A DNA stretch of 64,000 bases from Closterium sp. NIES-65 (Eukaryota; Streptophyta; Zygnematophyceae; Desmidiales; Closteriaceae), in NCBI GenBank assembly GCA_948144175.1, contig CANXME010002327.1, forward strand, positions 1,516,501 through 1,580,500, in the 5' to 3' direction. Below, one piece after another: positions 11,168-22,924 of the stretch. A model generated the notes under the pieces. That model was given only the letters and a program-made list of their open reading frames with translations. It was not told the DNA's origin and searched no databases. The number at the start of each line of letters is the position of its first letter. Positions within the stretch are counted from its first letter, which is position 1. The translations under genes were made by a program, and so were the position numbers.

Positions 11168-12460
11168 GCCACGTCACCCCCCACCCACCCTCCTGCATCC
11201 GCCAAATCCACCAACGACCCTCCCCACGTGACACGTCACACCCACCCTCCCCATGCCACGTCACCCCCACCCACCTGACACGTGTAGCGTCGTCACGCGC
11301 CGCTCCCGTGTACCCTTCCAAGCCGCCACGTCAGCACCAAGCCACACATCCCGCCACGTCACACGCCCTTGCGTCTGCCACGTCAGGGATGAGCCAGCCC
11401 CACGTGACACGTCACACCCACCCTCCCCATGCCACGTCACCCCCCACCCACCTGACACGTGTAGCGTCGTCACGCGCCGCTCCCGTGTACCCTACCAAGC
11501 CGCCACGTCAGCACCAAGCCACACATCCCGCCACGGCACACCCTCCTGCATCCGCCACGTCAGGGAGCAGCCAGCCCCACGTGACACGTCACACCCGCCC
11601 ACCCCATGCCACGTCACCCCCCACTCACCTGACACGCGTCGCCTCGTTGAGCGCCGCTCCCTTGTGCCCTTCCAAGCCGCCACGTCAGCACCAAGCCACA
11701 CATCCCGCCACGTCACATGCCCTTGCGTCCGCCACGTCAGGGATCAGCCAGCCCCACGTGCCACGTCATACCCGCCCACCCCATGCCACGTCACCAAGCC
11801 ACCCACCGCACACGTGTAGCGTCGTCACGCGCCGCTCCCGTGTACCCTTCCAAGCCGCCACGTCAGCACCAAGCCACACATCCCGCCACTGCACACCCTC
11901 CTGCATCTGCCACGTTAGGGAGCAGCCAGCCCCACGTGACACGTCACACCCGCCCACCCCATGCCACGTCACCCCCCACCCACCTGACACGCGTCGCCTC
12001 GTTGAGCGCCGCTCCCTTGTGCCCTTCCAAGCCGCCACGTCAGCACCAAGCCACACATCCCGCCACGTCACATGCCCTTGCGTCCGCCACGTCAGGGATC
12101 AGCTAGCTCCACGTGCCACGTCATACCCGCCCACCCCATGCCACGTCACCAAGCCACCCACCGCACACGTGTAGCATCGTCACGCGCCGCTCCCGTGTAC
12201 CCTTCCAAGCCGCCACGTCAGCACCAAGCCACACATCCCGCCACGGCACACCCTCCTGCATCCGCCACGCCAGGTAGCAGCCAGCCCCACGTGCCACGTC
12301 ACACCCGCCCACCCCATGCCACGTCACACCCCACCCACCTGACACGCGGCGCCTCGTTGAGCGCCGCTCCCGTGTGCCCTTCCAAGGTGCCACGTCAGCA
12401 CCAAGCCACACATCCCGCCACGTCACACCCTCTTGCGTCCGCCGTCTAAACCCACCAACC
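11165..12460. repeat. 177-bp ACGT-rich satellite array B, about seven copies
   Basis: A block ending CAGCCAGCCCCACGTG recurs at 11395, 11572, 11749, 11927, 12104 and 12282, steps of 177-178 bp. Two subtypes (GTCGTCACGCGCCGCTCCCG and CCTCGTTGAGCGCCGCTCCC) alternate from about 11640, giving a dimeric higher-order unit near 355 bp. Every unit carries many CACGTG, CCACGTCA and ACACGTG words, the cores bound by plant bZIP/bHLH factors. Degenerate ACGT-containing sequence continues to about 12640. Long ORFs across it are repeat artefacts. Confidence 0.93.
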
Positions 12461-12626
12461 CAACCCACTTGCCACGTCGCACACAGAGATCCGAAAGAGC
12501 CACGTCAGCCCCCGCCCACGTGTGGAGTCACGTGTCGCCCTGCACCGCTCCCGCGCACCCTTTCCAACCGCCAGGTCATTCCCAACCCTGCCCTGGTTGC
12601 CACGTCAACCCCAACCCGCCACATAC

Positions 12627-13254
12627 CGGGAATGGGTTGGTCTCCTGCAGCACAAGCACACGTGCCTTGTCCACGGCACTCATCGGCGGCGGGGTACCAC
12701 CCATCGGCACCACTGCGGCCCCCCCAGCATAGCTGGCAGTTGCTCCCCGACGCAGGCCGAGCTGAGCAAACATGGCGTACATCTCAGACCGTAGCTGCTG
12801 GAACTCGTCTCGTGTAACAAACTGCCCGTGCTCTGCACCTTCAGCCAGCGCATCCATGACATCCGGAAAAGGGTGTGTAGAAACCCCTCTCTGGCCAAGG
12901 GGATCAACGTCTTCTGTAGCAGCACCGTGTGCCCTCACACTATCACGCTGGCGGGAAAAGGGAAGCTCGGGAAAGGGATTGGCAAAGGTGCTTGGTTGAT
13001 GCACACGCGATGGACCGGCGAGGGGGGAGACTGCCCTGCCCCGGGCTGGAGAAGCGTGTAGTGGCCGAAATGGGTATGAGGGAGAGGCGAGTGGGGAGTG
13101 CGTGACGGGGGCTGGTGGAGGGGATTCGGATTCCTCGCCTGTTGCCGCGCCGGGTGCAGTCGCAGCGACTTTGCTCGGGCCGGAGTATGGCGTGAAGAAC
13201 CTTGGTCCTCCTGTGGATAGCGGTGCCACACTCGCTCTTCCGGCCCCTTTCGCT
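12627..13254 (-). CDS. possible 3' exon of an unknown protein
   Basis: A minus-strand open frame begins just after a plausible acceptor (GATGCAG, 13255-13261) and encodes a Ser/Pro/Ala-rich stretch followed by TRDEFQQLRSEMYAMFAQLG, a likely short coiled coil, and AVDKARVLVLQ. It loses unique character where satellite B begins. It lies downstream of the acidic ORF at 13519-15132 on the same strand and could be its next exon, possibly from a donor GTAAGC near 13567. No family recognised; it may equally be a gag-like piece of a dead element. Confidence 0.35.
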
Positions 13255-13518
13255 AGCTGCATCCGTTGCACGGTTACCGGTGGCCCAATGCCTGTAACAC
13301 GGGGGGCTGAGAGTCACACGGAGGATGAGCACGGAGCTGGTGTCTGTAAGGTGCATTTGGACACGTGCAAACATGACGAGCAACCGCATGATTCTAACAT
13401 GGGTGTAGCACGGAACTGTAGTGTATAGTCACGCCTTACCCGGTTTAGCCGATTCGTCAACCTTCTCCTTCCCTGCGGCGGGAAAAGACGGGTGGAACAC
13501 GGTGTTGTTAGGGTCTGT

Positions 13519-15132
13519 TCAGCACAAACCGCGGCAGCTATGCCAGTCGTTTGTGACACGTTGCTTACCACGTTGCTGTCCCTTCGGTTTTGCTGCCTGC
13601 TCCTTATCGTTGCCCCGTTTCCGCGGTGTGCTTTGGCGGGTGCTGCCTTGTTTACGGGCAGGTTCTTTCTTTGCCGAACCCACAGGTACCCCTTTCGCGC
13701 GCGGTCTCTTTCCGTCTCCATCGCCTTTAGCTCCCTGTCTCACTTGCTTCCTTCCACCCCGGTCAAGTTCAACCTTCACCTTACGCGCCTTCGATTTGCC
13801 CGCTGGTCCGGCACGCATTGCGTCACCCGCCCCGCGTTTCCGGGATTGTCCAGACCGCCCCCCCACCTTCCCTGTGCCACTCCCCCGTCCGCCTCGTGCG
13901 CCCCGTCCTTTCCCTGCCGGCTCCTCCTCCTCCTCCTCCTCCTCCTCATCCGCCCCTTCCTCCACCTCCTCTTCCTCCTCGTCGTCCTCCTCCTCCTCAT
14001 CCTCCTCCTCATCATCCTCCTCCTCCTCTTCCTCCTCCTCCTCCTCCTGCTCCTCCTCCTCCTCCTCCTCCTCCTCCTCCTCCTCCTCCTCATCCTCCTC
14101 CTCCTCCTCCTGCTCCTCATCCTCGTCGTCCCCCTCATCGTCCTCCTCATCGTCCTCATCCTCATCCTCCTCCTCCTCCTCCTCCTCCTCATCATCGTCG
14201 CCCTCCTGCTCATCCTTGTCCTTTTCTCCCTCCCCTGCATCCTCGTCCTCCTCCTCCGCATCCTCCTCGGCCTCCTCCTCCCCATCCCCCTCGTCCTCAA
14301 CATCCGCTTCACCAGGGCCTTCTTTGCCGCGCTTCGGCCTATTCCCCCCCGAAGATTGCTTCCCCCTCCGTCCGCTAGATGGTTTCCTCGGACCGGATCC
14401 CACCTTATGCCGCATTGCATGATCTGTCGCCAAGCCACTTGGTGCCGTGGTGCCTCCCATTGTCCCAACTTCAGCACCACCGGCGTCGTCACCGCTGGCT
14501 GTCGTCTGCCTCCTCTTCGCGCGTATGGGCATGTCCTCAACCACGGGGGTGTCATTCTCCTCCTCACCATCGCTCTTCCTCTGCCTACGCCTCCCGCGTC
14601 CCCCAGAGGGAGGAGATCCACCTACGTCGGCAATGTCGTGTTTCGGCCCCTCCGTGCAATCGTGCGCAGCATCCTTCTCCTTATCTATCACTGCAGCAGA
14701 TATTTCGACCACGGGCGGGTGGGGCAGCGTCAGATGCTGCTGCTTTGCCTCTGCCACGGACGTCGAAGTTGTGGCCTGATCTTGGCGGGGAGAGTCGCCG
14801 TGCTTTCCTCCAGTCGCAAAGCCCTCTCTGTCCCCCGACCAGACGGCAACACTCACGCCGCCACGCCCAGGGTCTTCGTTCCCGCCGATGGTGCCGTCGT
14901 CAGAAGGACCGGGCTCGAGGGCAGCAGTGGCAACATCCGCATCGCTCCTGACGGCCGAAACACGCTTGCGTGCCGTTGGTTGCTTCCCCTTGTCCTCCGC
15001 CTTCTTCCCGGGCTTCTGCTTTCCCACCTCAGCCTTTTTCCCCACCGCACGTTTCGTTTGATTGGTTTGCGCGGCGGCCTTTTTAGTAGCCCTAGATCTG
15101 GCCCCACCCTCTTGGTCGGTCTGATGCGACAT
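13519..15132 (-). CDS. unknown Lys-rich/acidic protein, 537 aa open frame
   Basis: An uninterrupted frame from ATG at 15132 encodes a basic, Lys/Arg-rich N terminus with NLS-like clusters (residues ~20-60), a Gly/Ser/Asp-rich middle, an almost pure Glu/Asp tract of over 100 residues encoded by a GAG-type trinucleotide repeat (plus-strand CTC repeats at about 13920-14290), and a second basic C-terminal part. Such acid/base blocks are seen in nuclear chromatin or nucleolar proteins, but low complexity makes homology unreliable. A GTAAGC near 13567 may end the true exon earlier. The frame being open for 1.6 kb on one strand outside the tract gives some support. Function unknown. Confidence 0.45.
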   Translation of the reverse strand: MSHQTDQEGGARSRATKKAAAQTNQTKRAVGKKAEVGKQKPGKKAEDKGKQPTARKRVSAVRSDADVATAALEPGPSDDGTIGGNEDPGRGGVSVAVWSGDREGFATGGKHGDSPRQDQATTSTSVAEAKQQHLTLPHPPVVEISAAVIDKEKDAAHDCTEGPKHDIADVGGSPPSGGRGRRRQRKSDGEEENDTPVVEDMPIRAKRRQTTASGDDAGGAEVGTMGGTTAPSGLATDHAMRHKVGSGPRKPSSGRRGKQSSGGNRPKRGKEGPGEADVEDEGDGEEEAEEDAEEEDEDAGEGEKDKDEQEGDDDEEEEEEEEDEDEDDEEDDEGDDEDEEQEEEEEDEEEEEEEEEEEEEEQEEEEEEEEEEDDEEEDEEEEDDEEEEEVEEGADEEEEEEEEEPAGKGRGARGGRGSGTGKVGGRSGQSRKRGAGDAMRAGPAGKSKARKVKVELDRGGRKQVRQGAKGDGDGKRPRAKGVPVGSAKKEPARKQGSTRQSTPRKRGNDKEQAAKPKGQQRGKQRVTNDWHSCRGLC

Positions 15133-15285
15133 CCTTCGTGTCGTGCGTCATTTCGCCTCCTCCTTCTGCTTTTCTGTTTGCCGAGTAGCAGGTGTCATGA
15201 GGGTGGTACGAATGCAAGTTTTAATTTGCGGGATTGGGTAGCTGAGTTAAAAAAAAAAAAACCGGAAAGGTTTGTTGCTATTTGA

Positions 15286-15990
15286 CCCCGTCCCGGTGAA
15301 GCCAATACTTTTTCACCCTAAATCGGAAGGTACAATTACACCTGAATTAGTAGCTACTAAGCACATGGCGTCAGCCCTTTCCTTCGTCGCTACTCCGTCT
15401 AACTGGCGATTTGGAAACTCCTGTGTTCAGCAGCGAGCGGCGTCAAGGTAGTGGGTATGAGGGTGACGGAAGCTGGTGAGTGGGGCACGACGGTAGTTGG
15501 GGTGGTTTGCGAGTCTATCGAGAGGACTGTAAGCAGAACACGCACCATCGGACGGTCTACGATTTGCCTCCCGATCAGAAACGCACTACACGCTTGATCA
15601 CAGTCGCTGCTTCCGCGGCGAATGTCCAGCTTGGCTCGTGCGGTAGTGGGGAGGGTCGTTTGAGATGCGTCGGCCAATCAGCGCCAACGCATCAATCTCC
15701 ACGGAATCTAGTACCGTTTCGACACCACCAATCATCACATCCTGCAAAATACAGTGCCTAGTGCAATTATCAAATTTTAACATAGTAGCTGAATACACTT
15801 GCAAAATACAACTAAGACAATTTGAAGTGAATAGCCGTTTATGGTGTCATATGGTGTGAAGTTTAGTGAGTGCATGGGGCTTAGGGCGCACTCTTTGTGC
15901 TTCCAACTCGTGGACTATGGAATGCTATACTGAGCACACATTTAGAATGGGCGACGGATACTGGTCGTTGGAAGTTGTTCAAGCACGACG
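15286..15990. other. no gene recognised
   Basis: Probable upstream region of the acidic ORF on the minus strand; nothing else can be supported. Confidence 0.5.
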
Positions 15991-15994
15991 TGTA

Positions 15995-16815
15995 CTAGTG
16001 CCAACTGGAATGGAGATGTAGTGTGGTGTTGGCTTGGGCTCCATTCTTGCGTGGGCCCTCGACATGGTGAATTGAGGGTGTGGGATGAAGCACAGGCCCA
16101 ACGCACGAGCGTTGATGCGCAATCGACATCGCTGTTTAGTTTGGCGACGTTGCTGCGTTCGCATCCATACAATGCTTGCGCGACCAGGCGAATCCGTTGT
16201 GGAATGGTGTCGGATGGGGCTCCATTCTTGCATGGGCCCTCCGCCAGGTGCATTGAGGGTGTGGGATGAAGCACAGGCCCAACGCACGAGCGTTGATGCG
16301 CAATCGACATCGCTGTTTAGTTTGGCGACGTTGCTGCGTTCGCATCCATACAATGCTTGCGCGACCAGGCGAATCCGTTGTGGAATGGTGTTGGATGGGG
16401 CTCCATTCTTGCATGGCCCCTCCGCCAGGTGCATTGAGAGTGTGGGATGAAGCACAGGCCCAACGCACGAGCGTTGATGCGCAATCGACATCGCTGTTTA
16501 GTTTGGCGACGTTGCTGCGTTCGCATCCATACAAGGCTTGCGCGACCAGGCGAATCCGTTGTGGAATGGTGTTGGATGGGGCTCCATTCTTGCATGGGCC
16601 CTCCGCCAGGTGCATTGAGGGTGTGGGATGAAGCACAGGCCCAACGCACGAGCGTTGATGCGCAATCGACATCGCTGTTTAGTTTGGCGACGGTGCTGCG
16701 TTCGCATCCATACAAGGCTTGCGCGACCAGGCGAATCCGTTGTGGTACGGTGTTGGATTGTCATCTAACCTTGCACGGACATTCAAGTAGGTGCCTCAAA
16801 GGGGTATGAAGTAGA
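15995..16815. repeat. 181-bp satellite array C, about 4.5 copies
   Basis: TGGGATGAAGCACAGGCCCA recurs at 16081, 16262, 16443 and 16624, exactly 181 bp apart, with a partial first unit from about 15995 and a diverged one to about 16815. The sequence has no evident similarity to satellite A although the monomer length is identical. Open frames in several phases are repeat shadows. Confidence 0.95.
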
Positions 16816-17513
16816 GCCACAACGCACAATCGGCGATGCGTTATCGTGAGGGCACGAAGTTCTTGTGTACTTCCCGTATGTTGCCAGACCACACTAGAGA
16901 TCTTGTATGGTTTTTAGAATGTCACGTTGTCAACTAGGGGTGGATCTCGAGCAGGCATTTTCATGTGACCGTGTAGTAGTTATCATCAACGAGTTTAGTG
17001 TATAGATTAAATGCAATTGTACAATGTAATATCCTGCGCTGTATTTTGTCCGTTGTCGAGCTCACCACTGTGAGCTCACTAACGTGAGCGCGATCTCCCC
17101 CGTATAACAATTCGCAACTGAACTACAGATCCAAACGGATCTCTTCCCGCTCTTCCTCATCCCACTCGACTCTCACGCACCAAGAGTGCGTGAATCCACA
17201 TGCACGTCCTTCTCACCGAGCTGGCAACGCACACACAAGACCTACCGTCTTAGAATCAAGCGCATTCTCCGCTGCTCCATGTGCCTTGTCACGACCGCGC
17301 GGCGCGCACATCGTTAGGCACGTCCAAACATAAGCTGCCCACTCAAGTGCCAGTCGTGCAGTGATACAAGCCGCCTTGAACAGTGCGCGGTTTGGCGATG
17401 ACCGTGTTGCATTACCAGCCTTCTTGCACGGAGTACTTAATGCCTTCTCAAGCTTCCCACGACGCTCGTTGCTTCACAGGCCATTCCTCAACACTTAGAC
17501 AGATCCGTACCGC
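16816..17513. other. upstream region of the transposase gene
   Basis: Unique sequence before the transposase start. A small inverted cluster, GTGAGCTCAC-like, lies at about 17057-17085. No terminal inverted repeat could be fixed by eye. Confidence 0.4.
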
Positions 17514-20500
17514 ATGGGCTCCTTACCTGGCGTCGTCTGCGAGTTTTGCAATAGATGGTTCCCCAACGCCCAAGTTTATGGCGGTCACAAGTCACGGCGG
17601 ACCCCTTGCCAAGGCCTTTCCGCCCTGGCAAGGCCCTCGCAATCTGCACCATCCGCCGGACTACACACACTGCTATTCGTGCAAGAGATTCTGTCGGACG
17701 CTCCCGCTGCTCCCGCTTCACCTACCGCGTCAAATGCGTTCAACACCGACGCTGTGAATGGTCCTCCTCGCGTGCATGAAGCTGAAGATGACGCAACACC
17801 CTCGGCTGGGAACGTGGGGGCTTCTGAATCTGAGCATCAACCGCCACCCGGAACACCTTCAGATGACACGAGTGCGGATCCGGGGTGCCGCCCTAGAGTG
17901 AGTCACGCGGCCCCGCCGACAATCATCTCCGGGGAGAGCAATGCGACGCCCCTCAATCCGATTGCGTTGAAGCTGCTGCACTTCGTGAGGCGTGTAAATG
18001 GCGGAATGGGCATGGCGGAGATCGACATCAATGGCCTGCTTTAGCTCGTGGTGGAGCCCGGCCTTGCGCCTCTTGTGATCTCAGAGATCCGGAACTGCAA
18101 GGATCTGGAGAGGTTCGAGATGGAGCGCTTGGTAGGGCTCAATTGCGGATGGTCAGTGGCGACCTTCGAGATTGAGGGTCATCCTCCACAACTCCTCCTC
18201 TTCCAGAACTCTGCGCAGGTAAGCCGGCCGTGGATGCGTGGCTGCGAAATGCAGATTCCGCCTCCATTTGGTCCATGTGTGCGATCCGACCCTTCCCCGC
18301 TCCCGCCACTAAACCCCTGTTTGGTTCTCCCCCGCTCTTGATGCCGTACTCCAGGCTTTTGCTGAACTGTTTGGGCACACCAACAACGCGCCCGGCTTCA
18401 AGCTCAAGGCTCGTGTCGATGAGGACCATGGCACAGGCGAGCGTCGCTATACCACGCCAGAAACTGGAACGTGGTGGAACGATGCTCAGGTATGTAAATA
18501 CCCCGCTGCCACCCAAAACCACACGCGTGCGCCGTCCTCCGTTGACGCGCTGATGTGTAGGGAGCATCTTCAGTGCGTCATGTTAGTGGGGAGTGTTATG
18601 TACCATGCTTACTCCGCCAGGCGACACATTACCTTGGTTGTGTTTGACCGTGGGGGTTTTCCGTCTTTGTCGTGCATGCAGGAACACTTCGGATGGTCCG
18701 AAGTCGTGGGGGGTATCATCCTATATTCGGATGTGACGCACATGAGCAACAACGGCCGGAAGAAGGCGTGGCCGCTCATGATGACGCTTGCCAACATCTC
18801 CCAGGCCAAGCGATGGGGGAAAGCCGGGCACACGCTACTTGCTCTCCTTCCTATCCCCCCTTCGGCAATGTCTGCTGTTGAAAAGGTGATGCTCTTCCAG
18901 CGATGCGTCCTCACCGTGCTGCAGCCGCTTCTGGATGGCATGGACAGGTCCGTACTCGATTTGCGTCATGCTATGTCGTCACCGTGTGCACAGCATAGTG
19001 TGCGCAGCGCTTTTGTATGTTGCATTACCCTTTGCCCCTCCTCGCTGATGCACAGAGTCGTCATGGCTGTTGACGTTACCACTCTACCCGTTCCTTGCAG
19101 CGGCTTCCGTCTCAGGGACCCTTTCGGTGATTGGCAAACAGTGCGGCCACTGCTGTACGCCTGGGTGTGCGACTACCCCGAGAGCGGCAAGATTAGTTGC
19201 ACACTCTCGCATGGATCGCGGATGCCGTGCAGCATCTGCTATGCTGCAAAGGTGAGCAAACATGCCATGTGAACGCCTTCATCGCCATCGTCATCTGACT
19301 GTCACATGACGGACCTCCTAATTTTTTCACCCTTACCAGTTCATCCCATCCCACCCCCCGTGCTACACCAGGAGCATTTAGTTGCTGTCAAGGCACGGAA
19401 CACGCCGCGCACGCCTGAACAGCAGCAATGGATCGTGAATGAGGCGGCTGGATTGACATCAAGCCAGGCCGACCCATGCAAGACCTACTCGACCTACCCG
19501 GTTGAGGTGAGCGACCTGTCCACCGCGCTACTTTCCTGTCTAAGCACTCCGTGTTGAGAAGCCCTGGGGGAGATGTGCACTGCCATTGCACTGCCCCACA
19601 TGTTGGCCGAGTCTCTCATATACCTTTCTCTACCATTCCCCACCACACCCCCTCCGCCAGTGTGTGCTCTGGAAATGGGATGTCCCAGGGACCGTGTGGG
19701 GCAATCCCTACCTCGTTATCATGCCTGACATCATGCACCAGGCGGACCTGGGCATGATGAGCCACATTGTGGCTGTCGTGCGCAGGATGAAGAAGCGGCG
19801 CGTCAAGCAGATGGACAGGTCAGTGCCTTGGGGGATTACTTTCGTGTCAAGAACACTCCAATACGCACTCTCCTCCTACTTACATGCCCATGCATTTGTG
19901 CCGGCCTTGAACTCGGATGTATGCGCAGGCGCCTGTCCCTCATTCGCGACCGCACGCGCCTGAACCACCTGCGCCTGCCAGAGAGCGCCTACTTCCAGAG
20001 TGGAGCATGTGTCGCGGCCTATGAGCACAGGGCCGTCATGCAGGTGAGCAAGCCATGGTGCATGTGATCCTCGTGAGCGACAGCATGCACCATGCTGAAA
20101 CAGGATGCTGATTCCAGGCTACAACACCCCCCCTGCTGCATCCTAGTACCCATTCTCCCGCTCTCATCAATTCCGCCCCCTAACCTGTTTGTTAATCGAC
20201 ACACGCATGTCCCAACTACTCATGCCCACCTGCCGTCCTTAACCCTGAAATTTGCAGGTCATGGTGTTCGTATTTGCTGGCCTGCTTCGCCAGCCCCAGA
20301 TGGATGCTGTTCGTGCCTATCTTGGCTGGTACCTCTTGTGTTGCCAGCCAACAGGGCACACCGAGCGGTCCCTGCGGGATCTCAAGAAGAAGACCTCCCG
20401 GTACAATTGACATGCATGTACAACCCTGGGGATTGCATGAATGCCTGGCCACGGCACCTAAGCTGTTGTAGTAACATATCTTCTGAGGTTGTTGCTGATA

Positions 20501-21600
20501 AACCATGATAGTATATCAAATAAAGTAGGCTGCAGTATGCTGTAGTAGACTCTGATGTCCTTGCATGCTGTCAACTCCCACTCCCATCAGGCTGGTTGAG
20601 CAGTTGCAGGCTGCTTTTCCAAAGCAGCCATCCTCTTGGTGCCTTGTGAAAACCCATCTCATGTCGCACTACATCGACTCCATTCGCCGTGCGGGACACG
20701 TCACAGAATTCAGCACCAACATGTTCGAGCACTTGCATGGCCCGTTGGTAAAGAGGATCTACCGGCGGTCCAACAAGCGCAATGTAGATGGGCAGATTAT
20801 GAAGTTCCATGCTAGGCGCATCCCGGACGTTGTGCCGGTGGACGATCCCCTTGGCCGGGACACTGCCATGCGGCAGGTAAACCTGTCTAGTGATTGAATT
20901 GCAAAGATATGCATGCATAATGTAATAAACTCGCCACTGTTCGTTGGCAGGCCATTGAGACAGGCACAAGGACTCTTATCAAAGAGTCTTACTTTCTCCC
21001 TGTGGAGTTACCAGAAGAACCCACCTCCACCAACTGGTTTGCAAGGAAGTGGGCCATGCAACACCCAGTTGCACAAGCTGCCCTCAAGGATGCGCTAGTA
21101 CGTTATGCTGGATGCGTCCCCAAGATCAGAGTAAGTACTTCGTGGATCATACAATCATTTTTTTCTTGCCCCAAACCCTAAACAGATTACACACTGCAAT
21201 TGTTATGCAGGCCCATGCATCGTTGGCCATCCCAGCGGCAGATGATGCCAGCTTCTCAAGAGTTTCTTACTTCGTTCGAGCGACCCCTGACTATTTCGAG
21301 AGGCCGTGGTACTCGGATGTTGCAGTGGAGGGTGTAAGGCATGGTCGGAGAGAGGAGTGGTATGCAAGGTTGCTCCTGTTGTTCCATACAAAAATACGTG
21401 GAGTGAGGGAGGAGCTAGCCTACGTTAGATATTGGAACGCAAGCGGAGAGGATGCTGCAACCGGATGCCTTTGCCTCAAGTGGACAACAGGAATGTACGC
21501 ATACTCTGTGATTCCGATGGAAGCGCTGCTCCGTCACGTCCATGTGGTGAAGGCATTCCATCTGGACAGTACCTATCTCCTTAATAAGTATCATATGTGA
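17514..21600 (+). pseudogene. Plavaka-like (CACTA-superfamily-like) transposase, 11 exons, one in-frame TAG
   Basis: Exons by splice signals and phase: 17514-18218, 18355-18489, 18682-18947, 19101-19251, 19372-19506, 19661-19818, 19929-20043, 20258-20400, 20591-20876, 20951-21130, 21211-21600; all introns GT-AG and all phases agree, giving about 887 codons. The N terminus has a C2HC finger (CEFC ... GGHKSRRTPC). Further Plavaka-type blocks are GGIILYSDVTHMSNNGRKKAWP (exon 3), WVCDYPESGK...PCSIC (exon 4), MPDIMHQADLGMM (exon 6), HYIDSIRRAGHVTEFST...FEHLHG (exon 9). The likely role is cut-and-paste transposition in the nucleus. A single TAG at 18042-18044 (codon 177) interrupts an otherwise open gene; an alternative is a tiny intron ending at that TAG. 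Stop is TGA. Confidence 0.8.
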
Positions 21601-21614
21601 TGCATTTATATTGA

Positions 21615-21620
21615 AATAAA
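21615..21620 (+). promoter_or_regulatory. possible poly(A) signal
   Basis: AATAAA 15 bp after the transposase stop codon; position fits a polyadenylation signal. Confidence 0.4.
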
Positions 21621-21893
21621 ATGGCCTGTTAAGTTATCCAGCACTCACATTTTACATAAGTCAAAACAAACAAAACCAATTACAAATGGATCCCAAATTT
21701 GGCACGATCCAAATAAACAACAATGTACCGGAGTCGCGGATTCAATTTAGACTCGGACAAATAAACGCGGTCCAAATTCATTCCGTGATTGGTCGCGCTT
21801 TTGTTTCAGAACTTCGCCAACCAAAACACCTGAACTGTACCCCCCTCCGAACCCCCTTTAAAAACCAAGGTTTTTTTGTGATGTACCCTGACT

Positions 21894-22715
21894 CAGTCAC
21901 ACATGGTGCAGCAGGTCCTTCAGCGCTTCGGCTTCACGTACTCCTCGCCTCAGGCCACTCCTCTACCTACTCGCCACTCGCTCTCAGCTCTGCCTTCGGA
22001 TGAGTCCGTAGAGTCGAGTGGCCCGTACCCAGAGCTTGTTGGCTGCCTCATGTAACTGATGACCTGCACACGACCTGACCTTGCATACCCTCTTAGCATT
22101 CTCGCACGCTATGTTGCTCCTGGGAGACACAGACCGGAGCACATGGCTGCAGCGAAGAGGGTGTTGCGCTACTTGTGCAGAACGTCGGGCATGGGGCTTG
22201 TGCTTGGAGGGCAGAGTCCAGTTGTCTTCACTGGGCACGCAGACGCTTCTTGGGCTGACGACCAGGCTACGCAGCGGTCGTCATAGGGTTACACCTTTAG
22301 CCTTGGTTCCGGCTCTGTTTCGTGGCGGGCTACCCGTTCGTCTTCTGTTCTCGGCTCCAGTTGCGAGGCTGAGATCTATGCGGGGGCCATGGCTGCTCAG
22401 GAGCTTCGCTGGCTCGCCTACCTGCTGACCGATCTCGGAGAGCCGCCTCGTTCTCCTCTAGTGCTGTACGTAGACAACAAGGCCATGCTGGCCTTGTGTC
22501 GAGAGCACAGACTGGAGCACAGAACGAAGCACATTGCTCTCCGCTACTTCCTTGCTCGTGAGCTACAGCAGCATGGTCAGTTGCGGCTTGCGTACGTGGC
22601 CTCTGAGGCCAACACTGCTGATATCTTCACCAAGGCACTTGCGCCTTGTGATCATCAGCGCTTCTGTACTCAGCTGGGTCTTGTGCCTACCTTGCCTCAC
22701 TTGCTCACCCCTTGA
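21894..22715 (+). pseudogene. Copia RT C-terminal part and RNase H
   Basis: One frame encodes LTQSHMVQQVLQRFGF, TRPDLAYPLSILARYV, the RNase H motif HADASWADD, the SCEAEIYAG block (catalytic Glu), VDNKAMLAL (catalytic Asp), HRTKHIALRYF and a terminal DIFTKAL. TAA at 22053 replaces a position that is Tyr in the related element at 48.9 kb; TAG at 22284 sits where that element has Gln (RSSQGYSF). Ends with TGA at 22713. Confidence 0.9.
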
Positions 22716-22924
22716 CCTTGTTTGTACTGTTACATATATATACACACACCTGCTCTTGCTTGTCTAGCTTTATATATATATGTAATCCTGCATGTGAACA
22801 GGCCTTGTGGCCTTGAACTTGTGCTCGGAATGTGTGGTGACTTTGTGATCCACCCTGAGCTTGCTTTGCTTTGCTTGACTGGTCTTGTGACCCTTTGTTC
22901 TCCCCCACTTTGCCTATGGGGGTG

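Noticed and set aside
11146-12468. ORFs over the ACGT-rich satellite
   Set aside because: They follow the 177-bp period in three frames and both strands; classed as satellite.
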